DNA of 64,000 nt from Kutzneria chonburiensis (GTDB lineage: Bacteria > Actinomycetota > Actinomycetes > Mycobacteriales > Pseudonocardiaceae), in contig NZ_CP097263.1 of NCBI RefSeq assembly GCF_028622115.1, forward strand, positions 5,022,001 through 5,086,000, in the 5' to 3' direction. This document shows, one piece after another, positions 16,124 through 25,582 of this stretch. How positions within the stretch are numbered: the stretch's first letter is position 1; every line of letters starts with the position of its first letter. The position numbers were made by a program, and so were the translations under genes. The notes beneath the pieces were generated by a model, which searched no databases, had not been told where the DNA came from, and worked only from the letters and a program-made list of their open reading frames with translations.

Positions 16124-17435
16124 CGGCGCGTCCGGCGCAGCAGGTCGGCGATCGAGGCCCCGTCCGCCCACGAGGTCACGGCGACTCCGTGGTCCCTCAG
16201 TGCGGACAGCCGCGCGCTGTGCTCCAACCGCAGCAACCGCCGCACGGCCTCGCCCCAGCGATCGGTCCGGTCGGCGATCAGCTGCTGCGGCATCACATCC
16301 ACGGCGAGCACCCGGTTGCCGCGCCTCGCCGCATGCACGGCCAACTGCACGATCGCGTCGTCCAGGAACGGCGACAGCACCACGACCACGGCCCCGTGCG
16401 GCACCTGGTGCTCGTTGAGCACCGGCGACGCCGACCAGCCTGCCGCCGCCGCGCACACCACGATCTGGTTGCGCAGCCGGAGAAGCTGCCGCCGGCCGAC
16501 CCCGGGCTTCAGGCCCAGCTGCGGGCGGCCGAGATCGACCAGCCCGACCCGGTCGCCCAGCCGCAGATAGCTGGCGGCCAGCGAGACCGCGGCCCGCACG
16601 GACGTGTCCAGGCTGCCGCCGGGCCGAACCGTCGCGCCGACCAGAGAGGTCGACCAGTCGGCCAGCTCCGGCACCACATCGGTGCGAGTGTCCAGCGCCA
16701 GCACGATGTCCGCGTCGGCGGTCGCGTGTCGTTCGCGTACGTACAACTCGCCGTTGTTGCTGCGCAAGGAAACCCGCCAGTCGATGCCGCGCAGCCGGTC
16801 CCCCGGCTGGAACGGCCGGATGTCGCGCAGCTCGACGCCGTCGCCCGGACGCCGGGAACGGTGCGCGCCGACCAGGCCGGCCGGTCGCGGCGGCAGCGGG
16901 CCGACCGGCAGCTTGTCCAAGGGCGGCAACACGGTCCGGCTCATGTCGCTGCCGACCATGGGACCGTGCACGACCATCCCGTCCTGACCGGCCAGCAGGT
17001 GATCAACTCGTACGTCAACGCCCTCGCCCCACGCCGACCGGCGCAGCGGGGCCGACACGCGGCGGACCGTCGCCGGCAGCAGATGCACGCGACCGGGGCC
17101 GTCAACTCCCTTGGTGGGCAAGCGAATGGCCAGCAGCTCGGCGTTCTCCCCCGGCTCGATGTCCACGACAACCGATGGCGTGTCGGCGGTTTCGGCCGTG
17201 CGCGGCGGCGGCGTGACCTTGACCGTGGGCTCGCCGGCCGGCGCGGCCAGCCGGGCCAGCACGCCCGAGATCAGCAGCGGCGCGCCGATCAACACCAGCT
17301 CGACCTGGTGGAGGATCACGCCGACGATGATCAGGCCGGCGCCCAGCAGCACGGCCCGGCGCAGGGTCTCGGTGCCGTGCCAGGTCTCGTTGCGGCCGCC
17401 GAGCAGGGCCGACCGGATCCGCTCCGCCCGGTTGC

Positions 17436-17439
<4 letters not shown>
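16120..17439 (-). CDS. DUF58 domain protein, partner of MoxR ATPase
   Basis: A 439-residue membrane-anchored protein. An N-terminal hydrophobic hairpin (about residues 29-62) precedes a beta region and the DUF58 signature GDGVELRDIRPFQPGDRLRG and WRVSLRSNNGELYVRE, followed by a vWA-like domain beginning DIVLALDTRTD. DUF58 proteins nearly always sit next to MoxR AAA ATPases and are thought to work with them as chaperones in assembly of protein or metal complexes. Start and stop overlap both neighbours by ATGA. The ATG at 17439 is preferred to a longer upstream frame that runs through the moxR gene. Confidence 0.9.
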
Positions 17440-18379
<940 letters not shown>

Positions 18380-18383
<4 letters not shown>

Positions 18384-18841
18384 AGTTCCTCCAGGCGGGT
18401 CAGCAGTTCCGCGAACCGAACCGGGTTCGGCAGGGTCGCGGCGGGATCGGTGAGCAGCCGGTGCAGGTCGTTGCCGAGCAGCTCACGGGCGCGCGGGTCG
18501 GCCAGGTCGACGTCCTCATAGCCGGGGTGGCGGCGGATTCGGCCCAGGGCAAGGGTTCGCAGCCGCGGACGGACGCGGTTGGCGAAGCGGTGCTGGTCGC
18601 TCTCCGCGTCGGCAAGACGGGCGCCGAGCGAGCTCGCATGGGTGGCGATCGGGGCGGATCCGCCGGCCGGCAGCGGCTGCCAGCTCGGGTCGACCGGCGG
18701 CAGCAGGCGCGTGCCGAGGAAGGCCAGCGCCGCGACGACCACCGTGATCAGCAGCGCCCAGGGCATCAGCGGCACGCCGATGATCACGTACTGGACGATG
18801 AGCGCGAGCGCGGCGGTCACGCCGGTGACAAGCCAGGTCAA
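18380..18841 (-). CDS. small two-helix membrane protein in the MoxR operon
   Basis: A 153-residue protein with two N-terminal membrane helices (LVTGVTAALALIVQYVIIGVPL and ALLITVVVAALAFLGTRLL) and a soluble charged tail (HRFANRVRPRLRTLALGRIRRHPG, LLTDPAATLPNPVRFAELL). It matches the conserved but unnamed protein found between DUF4129 and MoxR genes in actinobacteria. It overlaps both neighbours, so it is a fixed member of the operon. No catalytic motif is visible. Confidence 0.8.
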
Positions 18842-19506
18842 CGGGCTGCCTCCAGGTCGGCGATGATCCGGTCGAGCGCATCACCGGCGGCGTCGGCGTC
18901 GGCGTCGGTCAGCACGCCCGCACACCCGAACCGGGCCCGGCCGTAGAGCCGGCGGAGCCGGTCCAGCGCCTCGGGGCTGACGTCGTGGCCGGCCAGCACC
19001 GAGCCGACGAACTCGGTCGGCGTCTCGTGCGGCTGGCGCTCCGTACCGGTCTCGGTGGCCGCTTCCTCCAAGCTCAGCCAGGCCGCGACCACGCGGTCCG
19101 ACGGCGGCCCGCCCTCGCGTCGGCGCAGCTGGGCGAGCGCCCGCCGGCCGGCCACGACCATTGGACCGATGTCGCCGACGCCGCCCTCGGCGTACTTCTC
19201 GTTGCCGCGCGGCGCGACCAGCGAACGCACCCGGTGGTGGCGGCGGATCATGGAAAGCAGCGTGATCACCGCGGCCACGGCCAGCACCAGGCCGACGATG
19301 CCCAGCAGGAGGACCGCGTACGTGAGCGGGCTGACCCCCTGAATGGGTTGTTGGGGCTGGGTCGGCTGGGGTGGCGGCGGCGTGGTCTCGCCGAGCATGC
19401 CCAGATGCAGGGGTTGCAGCGTGATCGACGTCGCGCCGCGGGCCGCGACCACTGCGAGGAGCAGCAGCGCCGCCAACGCCAGCATCCGGGGCGCGACACG
19501 CGACAT
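18838..19506 (-). CDS. DUF4129 domain protein, first gene of the MoxR/DUF58 operon
   Basis: A 222-residue protein with a signal-anchor helix (MLALAALLLLAVVAARG), a Pro/Gln-rich linker, a second helix (TYAVLLLGIVGLVLAVAAVITLL) and a C-terminal DUF4129 domain (RPHETPTEF-like reading RQPHETPTEFVGSVLAG, LDRLRRLYGRARF). DUF4129 typically accompanies MoxR/DUF58 sets. The ATG at 19506 is preferred over 19554 because the signal helix follows directly. As first gene, its promoter should lie in 19507-19540, a very short region divergent from the DUF2203 gene. Confidence 0.85.
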   Translation of the reverse strand: MSRVAPRMLALAALLLLAVVAARGATSITLQPLHLGMLGETTPPPPQPTQPQQPIQGVSPLTYAVLLLGIVGLVLAVAAVITLLSMIRRHHRVRSLVAPRGNEKYAEGGVGDIGPMVVAGRRALAQLRRREGGPPSDRVVAAWLSLEEAATETGTERQPHETPTEFVGSVLAGHDVSPEALDRLRRLYGRARFGCAGVLTDADADAAGDALDRIIADLEAAR

Positions 19507-19540
19507 GCTCGCAGAATGCACCATCTGCCAGGCTTGCCGC

Positions 19541-19906
19541 ATGGGATTGTTCACAGTCGATCAGGCTCGGGCCGAGTTGGCGCACCTCATGCCCGTCCTG
19601 GACGAGTTGGTCGCGCTGCGGGCCGACGCCGCCGAGCTGGCGTCGTCGCTGTCGCCCGGCGGGCGGCCGACCGCGCTGGGCGGCATGCCGGAGTGGAAGG
19701 CCGCGCAGGCCCGGCTGGACGAGCTGATGACGCTCGTGCAGGAGACCGGGGCCGAGCTGAAGGGTTTCGCCCCGTTGCTCATCGACTTCCCGGCCGACCT
19801 GGACGGGGTGCCGGTGCTGCTGTGCTGGCTGGAGGGCGACCAGGAGCTGGGCTGGTACCACCGCGACGACCTGGGCTTCGCCGGCCGCCGCCGGCTTGGC
19901 AATTGA
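19541..19906 (+). CDS. DUF2203 family protein
   Basis: A 121-residue soluble, mostly helical protein: LFTVDQARAELAHLMPVLDEL at the N-terminus and the family hallmark VLLCWLEGDQELGWYHRDD with GFAGRRRL at the end. DUF2203 has no established function. It is divergent from the MoxR operon, leaving only 34 bases between the starts. Its stop lies inside the probable TetR operator of the next gene, so the two genes are close but separately controlled. Confidence 0.8.
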   Translation: MGLFTVDQARAELAHLMPVLDELVALRADAAELASSLSPGGRPTALGGMPEWKAAQARLDELMTLVQETGAELKGFAPLLIDFPADLDGVPVLLCWLEGDQELGWYHRDDLGFAGRRRLGN

Positions 19907-19920
19907 ACGTTCACTCAATT
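19901..19920. promoter_or_regulatory. TetR-type operator AATTGA-N8-TCAATT
   Basis: Perfect 6-bp arms around ACGTTCAC, with a nested TGAACGTTCA palindrome, lie 12-31 bases before the TetR ATG. This is the usual position and form of an autoregulatory TetR operator. Confidence 0.7.
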
Positions 19921-19931
19921 AGGCTGGCGGC

Positions 19932-20483
19932 ATGGCGACCCGCGACCCCGAGGCCAAGCGGCAGGCGCTGCTCGACGCCGCGCTGACCGAGTTCGCCGCG
20001 CACGGCATCAGCGGCGCGCGGATGGACCAGGTGGCCAAGCGGGCCGGGTGCAGCGCCGGGCTCGCGTACACGTACTTCAAGGGCAAGGACGAGCTGTTCG
20101 ACGCCGTGTACGAGCAGATCGTGCGGCTCACGGTCAGCGAGGTGCCGATCGACGCCGACGACCTGCCCGGCTACGCCGTGCGGCTCTACGACGCGCACCT
20201 GGCCAATCCCGAGGTCGGCCGGCTGATCAGCTGGTACCGGCTCGAACGCGGCGCGGCCGCGCTGGCCACTCCCCTGGCCGTCGAGTCCACCCAGGCCAAG
20301 GCCGACGCCATCCGCGCCGCCCAGGCCGCCGGCACCGTGTCGTCACGGTTCGACGCCTCGGCGTTGCTGTCCCTCGTGCTCCACACCGCCGCGTTGTGGA
20401 CCACCAACGAGCCGTTGGCCCTCGACCACGACCGCATCCGCGCCACCATCGCCGAGGCCGTGCGCCTGCTCGTCACACCGTGA
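19932..20483 (+). CDS. TetR-family transcriptional regulator
   Basis: A 183-residue TetR protein with an N-terminal HTH (AALTEFAAHGISGARMDQVAKRAGCSAGLAYTYFKGKDELF) and a helical ligand-binding domain. A dyad just upstream suggests autorepression. No structural target gene follows on the same strand; the convergent ArsR-like gene ends within its last codons. The ligand is unknown. Confidence 0.92.
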   Translation: MATRDPEAKRQALLDAALTEFAAHGISGARMDQVAKRAGCSAGLAYTYFKGKDELFDAVYEQIVRLTVSEVPIDADDLPGYAVRLYDAHLANPEVGRLISWYRLERGAAALATPLAVESTQAKADAIRAAQAAGTVSSRFDASALLSLVLHTAALWTTNEPLALDHDRIRATIAEAVRLLVTP

Positions 20484-21019
20484 AACCCGATTGTGTTGGG
20501 GCTGACCGGTTTGTGAGCGGCAGTTCCCACCACCTTCGTCCGAAGTGGACGATGTAGCTGCGGCGCGTCCCACTCCTCGAAGACGTCCATCGCGGGGTCG
20601 ATGGGCCGCCAGGCCGGGTCGACCGGCTCATCGACTCGCGGCGGCCAGCCGTCTTCGACGTCGAACACCAGGTGGCCGCAGCAGGGGCAGGGCCGGCGGG
20701 TGTCAGCCACCGGGGCCTCGGCCGCCCGCTTGAGGACGGCCAGGCGGCGGTCCCAGACCGAGGCGAGGCCGGCCAGGTAGCGGGAAGTGCCCTCGAGCGG
20801 GGCGGATTCGACCTGGTAGAGGACCTGACGGCCGTCGCGGCGGGAGCTGACCAGGTCGGCCTGCTCCAGGACGAGCAGGTGTTTCATCACGGCCTGCCGG
20901 GACACCGGCAGGCGCGCGCCGAGCGTGGTCGCGCTGGCCTGCCCGAGCTCGGCCAGCACGTCCAGCAGCTGGCGGCGGGTCGGGTCGGCCAGCGCGACGA
21001 GCACGTCGTCAACGCTCAC
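20473..21019 (-). CDS. ArsR-family regulator with C-terminal CPCC module, one-base frame break
   Basis: GTG at 21019 starts an ArsR-like HTH (VLVALADPTRRQLLDVLAELGQ, VSRQAVMKHLLVLEQADLV) followed by a RPCPCCGHLVFDVEDGWPP module. The open frame then runs 298 bases antisense into the TetR gene with poor codon bias. Skipping one base near 20556-20562 instead gives ARSYIVHFGRRWWELPLTNR and a stop at 20473-20475, level with the end of the convergent TetR gene and a 181-residue product. I therefore annotate the shorter, shifted version. HTH proteins of this type usually repress the adjacent SRPBCC gene, which it overlaps by 11 bases. The extended C-terminus is unusual. Confidence 0.6.
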
Positions 21020-21404
21020 ATTCGGCCTTCGCCACGGCCAACTGCATGCCCCACCCCTTGATGTTGCCCTCCCGGTGCTCGGCGGACACAAAGCCGCTCT
21101 CGACGACCCGCAGCGTGGTCACGCCGTCGGTCTCCGACAGCCAGAACTCGACCAGCGTGGTCGCCCGCTCGTTGCCGTCGTCCAGCCAACGGTACGACAA
21201 GTAGCTGTGCGGCTCGGCCTTTTCCGTGCGGATCCGGAACGTCCCGTACCGGGGGTCGACCACCACGTCAACGTCGTCGCCCTCGCGGCTGCGGGTCTGC
21301 GCCCCGCGATCGCCGTCGCCGATCCACCAACCGCCCTGGCTGACCAGCTCCCACACCCGTTCGACCGGTGCGTTGATGGCGATTTCGCGCTCGATGTCGT
21401 CCAC
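21009..21404 (-). CDS. SRPBCC/AHSA1-type ligand-binding protein
   Basis: A 131-residue START-like protein: EREIAINAPVERVWELVSQGGWWIGD at the N-terminus, YLSYRWLDDGNERATTLVEFWL and a C-terminal helix. The GTG at 21404 is chosen because a strong ribosome site (GGAGGAG within 21411-21419) sits just before it and overlaps the alternative ATG at 21422. AHSA1-type proteins paired with ArsR regulators are common in actinobacteria; their ligands are mostly unknown. A GTTGCAC/GTGCAAC dyad sits 31-60 bases upstream. Confidence 0.85.
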   Translation of the reverse strand: MDDIEREIAINAPVERVWELVSQGGWWIGDGDRGAQTRSREGDDVDVVVDPRYGTFRIRTEKAEPHSYLSYRWLDDGNERATTLVEFWLSETDGVTTLRVVESGFVSAEHREGNIKGWGMQLAVAKAECER

Positions 21405-21434
21405 GTTCGCTCTCCTCCTCATGTGCTACCCCCA

Positions 21435-21464
21435 GGTTGCACCTCATGGCGAGAAAGTGCAACC
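21435..21464. promoter_or_regulatory. dyad GGTTGCAC-N14-GTGCAACC upstream of the SRPBCC-ArsR pair
   Basis: Perfect 8-bp arms. The right part contains the 12-mer AGAAAGTGCAAC, which recurs exactly at 22687-22698 in the divergent promoter of the FAD monooxygenase and its TetR. A shared regulator for both promoters is inferred. Confidence 0.6.
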
Positions 21465-21483
21465 CATGGGTTTCACCTGAGAC

Positions 21484-22635
21484 TCAGACCACCGGATTCA
21501 GCATCCGGTCGTTGAAGAGCTTGCGCACGTCGTTGACGTCCACATCGGGCCCCTGGTCCATCAGCGCGGCGATCTCGACATCGGCACGGGCGGCGGCGAC
21601 GGAGCGGGGCATCATGACGGCCTCATAGGCCCGAACGGCCTGGTCGAGGTCGTCATGGGCGACGATGGCGGCGGCCAGCTCGGAGCCGTCGAGCAGGGCG
21701 AGATTGGCGCCGATGCCGTGCGGCGGCAGCAGGTGGGCGGCGTCGCCGAGCAGGGTCGCGCCGGGCACATGAGTCCACGAGTGCGCGGGCAGCCGGTGGA
21801 TGGGGCGGTTGATGAAACCGCCGTCGCTGCGGCGGACGAGGTCGAGCAGGCCATCGTGCCACCCGTCAAACCGGTTCAACAGGTGTGCGCGGACAGCGTC
21901 CGTGTCGGTCATGTCGACGCCGGCGATGGCCGGCCACTCGAGCGGGATGTCCTCCAGGATGGCGTAGACCACGACGTGTCCACCGCTGTTGCGCTGGGTG
22001 CAGATCATCGCGCCGCCGGCACCGGCCATCATGCTGCCGAGGCCGATCAACTCGGCCAACTCCGGGTGCCGGGTGTCGATGTCGTCGAGATGGGTCTCGA
22101 CCATGCACTCGCCGGTGTACACCGGCAGGACGTCGGACACGGCCGGCCGCACGCGCGACCAGGCGCCGTCGGCACCGACCACGAGGTCGAAGACTTCCGT
22201 TGTGCCGTCGCCGAAAGCCACGCGGGCTTCACCGTCCACAGTGGTCACGTCAACCAGCGGCCGTCCCCAGTGGACGGTCTCGGGCGCGAGGGAGTCGAGC
22301 AGCAGCTCGCGAAGCTGGCCGCGGTCGATCTCGGGGGCGTAGTACTCGTCGTCGGCTTCCTCGTGGTTGAGGATCGCCGCGGTGAGCGGATCCAGCATGC
22401 GCATCTCTTGCGCCTCAGGCCGGGCCACCGCGCGGAACTCGTCGTACAGGCCGATGGCGCGCAGCGCGGCCTGGCCGGTGGGGGCGTGCAGGTCGAGCAT
22501 GCCGCCCTGCCAACGGGCGGTCTCGGACGCCTCCCGCTCGTACACGGTCACGGGAACGCCGTGAATTTGCAGGCCACGGGCACAGGCCAGGCCGGCGACG
22601 CCGGCGCCGATCACGGCGATGCGGGGAGTGTTCAT
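21484..22635 (-). CDS. FAD-dependent monooxygenase (TetX/PHBH-like)
   Basis: A 383-residue class A flavoprotein: GAGVAGLACARGLQIHGVPVTVYERE (split: dinucleotide-binding GxGxxG at residue 9), the DG motif VVGADGAWSRVRP, and GDAAHLLPPHGIGANLALLDG, the second FAD motif. It hydroxylates small, often aromatic or polyketide-like, molecules with NADPH and O2 and can inactivate drugs such as tetracyclines; the actual substrate is unknown. The ATG at 22635 follows a GGAG-type site; the longer frame lacks support. It is divergent from a TetR gene with an operator-like dyad between them, a typical drug- or toxin-inducible pair. Confidence 0.88.
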   Translation of the reverse strand: MNTPRIAVIGAGVAGLACARGLQIHGVPVTVYEREASETARWQGGMLDLHAPTGQAALRAIGLYDEFRAVARPEAQEMRMLDPLTAAILNHEEADDEYYAPEIDRGQLRELLLDSLAPETVHWGRPLVDVTTVDGEARVAFGDGTTEVFDLVVGADGAWSRVRPAVSDVLPVYTGECMVETHLDDIDTRHPELAELIGLGSMMAGAGGAMICTQRNSGGHVVVYAILEDIPLEWPAIAGVDMTDTDAVRAHLLNRFDGWHDGLLDLVRRSDGGFINRPIHRLPAHSWTHVPGATLLGDAAHLLPPHGIGANLALLDGSELAAAIVAHDDLDQAVRAYEAVMMPRSVAAARADVEIAALMDQGPDVDVNDVRKLFNDRMLNPVV

Positions 22636-22691
22636 GGGAGGGCTCCTTCGAGGTCGGGGTTCTCCTCCAGAAAAGCACACCCGATAAGAAA

Positions 22692-22722
22692 GTGCAACGA
22701 CTCAACTTTTTGAGCGTTACAC
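22692..22722. promoter_or_regulatory. interrupted palindrome between FAD monooxygenase and TetR genes
   Basis: GTGCAACG-A-CTCAA and TTGAG-CGTTACAC form a near-perfect dyad (one mismatch, one bulged base) around CTTT. It lies between divergent starts at 22635 and 22745, as expected for a TetR operator controlling both. Its left half shares AGAAAGTGCAAC with 21452-21463. Confidence 0.65.
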
Positions 22723-22744
22723 CTTTGTCCGGTAGGCTGCGGGC

Positions 22745-23326
22745 ATGGACGAACCCGTCGGGCGGCGCGAGCGCAAGAAGGCCCAGACCCGCAAGGCGCT
22801 GGCCGACGCCGCGCTGGCCCTGTTCGTCGCGCACGGCTACGACAACGTGGGCGTCAAGCACGTGGCCGACGCGGCCGACGTCTCGGTGACCACGCTGTTC
22901 AAGTACTTCCCCAGCAAGGAGGCCCTGGTCTTCGACCAGGACGAGGACATCGAGGCGGCGCTGGTGGCCGCCGTGGGCGACCGCGGCGGCCGGTCCATCC
23001 CGCAGGCCCTGCGCGAGCACCTGACCGAGCGGGCCGCCGAGAAGCCCGAGCACGTCCAGGGCATGGCCGACTTCCGACGTCTGGTCGAGCAGACCCCGGC
23101 CCTGCGCGAGTACGTCAGCCGGATGTGGCTGCGCCACGAAACCGCCCTGGCGCAAGCGATTGCCGCCGAGACCGGCGCCCCCGACGACGACATCCGCTGC
23201 GCCGCGCTGGCCCGGTTCGCGTTGGAAGCCGTGCAGCTGGCCCACCGCTACCCGGACGAGGGCCAGGCCCTCGAACCCGTCTTCGACCTGCTGGAACGCG
23301 GCTGGACGGCGACCAGCGCCGACTGA
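22745..23326 (+). CDS. TetR-family regulator, divergent from FAD monooxygenase
   Basis: A 193-residue TetR protein with HTH ALADAALALFVAHGYDNV and VKHVADAADVSVTTLFKYFPSKEALVF, and a helical C-terminus. The divergent arrangement and the dyad at 22692-22722 suggest it represses itself and the monooxygenase, and perhaps the SRPBCC-ArsR pair, whose promoter carries the same half-site. After its stop comes a block of hairpin repeats. Confidence 0.92.
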   Translation: MDEPVGRRERKKAQTRKALADAALALFVAHGYDNVGVKHVADAADVSVTTLFKYFPSKEALVFDQDEDIEAALVAAVGDRGGRSIPQALREHLTERAAEKPEHVQGMADFRRLVEQTPALREYVSRMWLRHETALAQAIAAETGAPDDDIRCAALARFALEAVQLAHRYPDEGQALEPVFDLLERGWTATSAD

Positions 23327-23361
23327 TCACCGCGCGCCGCTGGCCGATGTCGATCGCCCCG

Positions 23362-23510
23362 CCCCACGTGAGTGGCTCATTTGCGCCCCCAGCCCACCTG
23401 AGTGGCCCACTTGGCTCCCCCAGCCCCACGTGAGTGGCTCACTTGGCTCCAGGCACCAACTGAGCCACTCACGTGGGGTCAAAACGCCAAGTGAGCCACT
23501 CAGGTGGGGG
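23362..23510. repeat. GAGTGGCTCA hairpin repeat family (copy 2, five half-units)
   Basis: Three forward half-units (CCCCACGTGAGTGGCTCA-type, 23362-, 23393-, 23425-) and two reverse half-units (to 23478 and 23510) of the same repeat as at 3825-3938. The central pair gives a 23-bp stem with one mismatch. The block fills the gap between two convergent genes and ends exactly at the stop codon of the phytase-like gene. Confidence 0.85.
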
Positions 23511-25064
23511 CTAGCGAACGACGATCGTGACGGTGACGGTCTTCACCTCGGCCGGCAGCTTCTGGGTGTCGACGGCCAGGAACTCGCCGTCGTCCTGGAC
23601 GCCGGACGGCGTGATCTTCGCGTGCAGCTGGAACGGCGGGGCGGTGGTGGTCACGCCGTCGATGCCGAAGTCGCTGTCGTTGCTGACCACGATGGTGCGG
23701 CCGTGGTCCGGTGTGGCAACGCCCTCGATCTTGTCGTGGCCGAAGAAGCCGCCGGTCGGGTCGAGCCCGGTGACCAGGCCGCCGAGGTCGACGTACAGCG
23801 ACTTGGCCACCGGCGTGATGCCGACCTTGGCCAGGTCGGCCGTGGCGGTCTTGGTGTCGTCGGTGCCGACATAGGCGTCGATGGTCGCGTTGCTCGGGCC
23901 GACCAGCAGCCCGCCCTTGGCCGCGTCGTAGCCGACGGCCTTCGGGCCAACGTCGGTCGCGCCGGTGAGATCGATCTTGAACAGCTTCTTGTACGCGTTC
24001 GGCTCGACCTTGCCGTCCCGCTCGTCGACCAGGAACGTGGTGGCGGACAACGCGGTGATCTCGCTGACCGCGCCGCTGTTCGTCTTGGGGTCGTCCAGCA
24101 GGTACAGGTACTCGTGGGTGGCGTGCGTGCGCAGGTCGTAGGTGACGATGCGCAACGTGGTGACATTGCTCGGCTTCTTGGTCAGATCCGGCTGCTGGAG
24201 CGCGGACTGCATGATGCCGACCAGGGTTCGGCCGTCCGGCGTGACGGCCAGGCCCTCCATGCCCTTGTTCGGCACGCGGTTGGCCAGCTCGGCCGGCAGC
24301 GAGCCGTCGAACGGCGAAAGCCGTTGCAGCGCACGGCCGTTGCGGTCGAAGTGGGTGATGAACGGGCCGTACTCGTCGGACACCCAGAAGGTGCCGTCGG
24401 GCAGTGCGACCAGGCCTTCCGAGTCGTAGCCGTACTGGTCGGCCGGCAGGGGGTTGCCGTTCAGGTCGACGATCTTCTCACCGGTGTTGGCGGCCGTGTT
24501 GACCCGACCCGAGTAGGGCGTGCCGTCCTTGGCGCGCAACGGGATCGTCCGTTCCAGCACGGCTTTCCCGTTGACAAGGCGGAACTTGCCGATCGCCGGG
24601 TCGAAGGACGGCAGCGGCTCGACCTTCTGCCCGTTCGGGCCGTCCACGTTCGGACCGCGGTCGGTGACGCCGTAGTACTCGTCGCAGCTGCCTGGGACCA
24701 GGGCCAGCGACGAGCCGTAGCCGCCGCCGGTGATCGGCACGCCGCCGATCACGCCTAACGGCGCGACGTGCGTGGTGTACAGCCGCACTGCGTCGGTTTC
24801 GTTGTAGGTGAAGGAATCCGTGCCGGTGAAGCCGGCGGCCGGGGTGTAGCGCAGCGTGCCGTCCTGGTTACGCGTGACAGTGCCGTGGGACGGTGCGGTG
24901 TGCGACACGATGGTCTGTCTGGCGTTCACGGTCACCGGCTGGCCGCGGTGTGTGCGGTAGCCGGGGTCGGGGCTGGCGTCCGCGACACCCGTGGCCAGCA
25001 GGCCCGAAGCAATCAGGCACAGCGCGACTGCGCCGGCGGTGGCTTTGATCCGGTTGCGATTCAC
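23511..25064 (-). CDS. secreted phytase-like esterase (PF13449 type)
   Basis: A 517-residue exported protein. GTG at 25064 gives a signal peptide (VNRNRIKATAGAVALCLIASGLLATGVADA). Residues about 32-90 are an Ig/VCBS-like module (APSHGTVTRNQDGTLRYTPAAGFTGTDSFTYNE, described in parts). The rest is the esterase-like phytase beta-propeller: EYYGVTDRGPNVDGP, DSEGLVALPDGTFWVSDEYGP, NKGMEGLAVTPDGRTLVGIMQSAL and KIEGVATPDHGRTIVVSNDSDFG. It may hydrolyse phosphate esters outside the cell; activity of this family is poorly tested. No clear Shine-Dalgarno is seen before the GTG. Confidence 0.85.
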   Translation of the reverse strand: MNRNRIKATAGAVALCLIASGLLATGVADASPDPGYRTHRGQPVTVNARQTIVSHTAPSHGTVTRNQDGTLRYTPAAGFTGTDSFTYNETDAVRLYTTHVAPLGVIGGVPITGGGYGSSLALVPGSCDEYYGVTDRGPNVDGPNGQKVEPLPSFDPAIGKFRLVNGKAVLERTIPLRAKDGTPYSGRVNTAANTGEKIVDLNGNPLPADQYGYDSEGLVALPDGTFWVSDEYGPFITHFDRNGRALQRLSPFDGSLPAELANRVPNKGMEGLAVTPDGRTLVGIMQSALQQPDLTKKPSNVTTLRIVTYDLRTHATHEYLYLLDDPKTNSGAVSEITALSATTFLVDERDGKVEPNAYKKLFKIDLTGATDVGPKAVGYDAAKGGLLVGPSNATIDAYVGTDDTKTATADLAKVGITPVAKSLYVDLGGLVTGLDPTGGFFGHDKIEGVATPDHGRTIVVSNDSDFGIDGVTTTAPPFQLHAKITPSGVQDDGEFLAVDTQKLPAEVKTVTVTIVVR

Positions 25065-25165
25065 CGCAGGAGTGTCGTCACGTGAGGTGGACGCCACTCG
25101 ACCGGCGGGCGACGCGCCGGTGAACAAACTCGGCCGATGCGGCGGTCACGCGGTAGACAACAGGA

Positions 25166-25582
25166 ATGTCGGAACAGCAGGAGTTCAACCGGTCGGTGAT
25201 CGAGGAGTTCCGGGCCAACGCGGGCCGGGTCGGCGGCCGGCTCGAGGGCGTCGACCTCGTGCTCGTCACCCACACCGGCGCGCGGACCGGCCGCGCGCTG
25301 ACCACGCCGCTCGGTCACGTCGTCGACGGCGACGACCTGGTGATCGTCGCCGCCAACCGGGGCAGCGCCACCCATCCGTCCTGGTACCACAACGTGGTCG
25401 CCAACCCCGATGTCACCGTCGAGGTCGGATCCACCACATATCCGGCAAAAGCCGTCGTCGCCACCGGGGACGAGCGGGCCCGGCTGTGGGAGAAGGTCGC
25501 CGCGCTGAAGCCGTTCCTGCTCGACTTCCAGAAGCAGGCCGGTCCCCGCGCCATCCCTCTCGTCGTGCTCCGCCGCGCGTGA
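25166..25582 (+). CDS. deazaflavin (F420)-dependent nitroreductase family protein (DDN-like)
   Basis: A 138-residue split-barrel protein: VLVTHTGARTGRALTTPLGHV, VIVAANRGSATHPSWYHNVVANPDVTVEVG and a PLVVLRR end. This is the Rv3547/DDN family of F420-binding proteins, which reduce quinones and nitro compounds; the TGARTGR and HPSWYHNL-type motifs bind F420. Its stop overlaps the next start (GTGA at 25579-25582), so it is co-translated with the VOC protein. Confidence 0.92.
   Translation: MSEQQEFNRSVIEEFRANAGRVGGRLEGVDLVLVTHTGARTGRALTTPLGHVVDGDDLVIVAANRGSATHPSWYHNVVANPDVTVEVGSTTYPAKAVVATGDERARLWEKVAALKPFLLDFQKQAGPRAIPLVVLRRA

Noticed and set aside
23362-23510. CRISPR array
   Set aside because: Repeat units alternate in orientation, are degenerate, and have no regular unique spacers or nearby cas genes.
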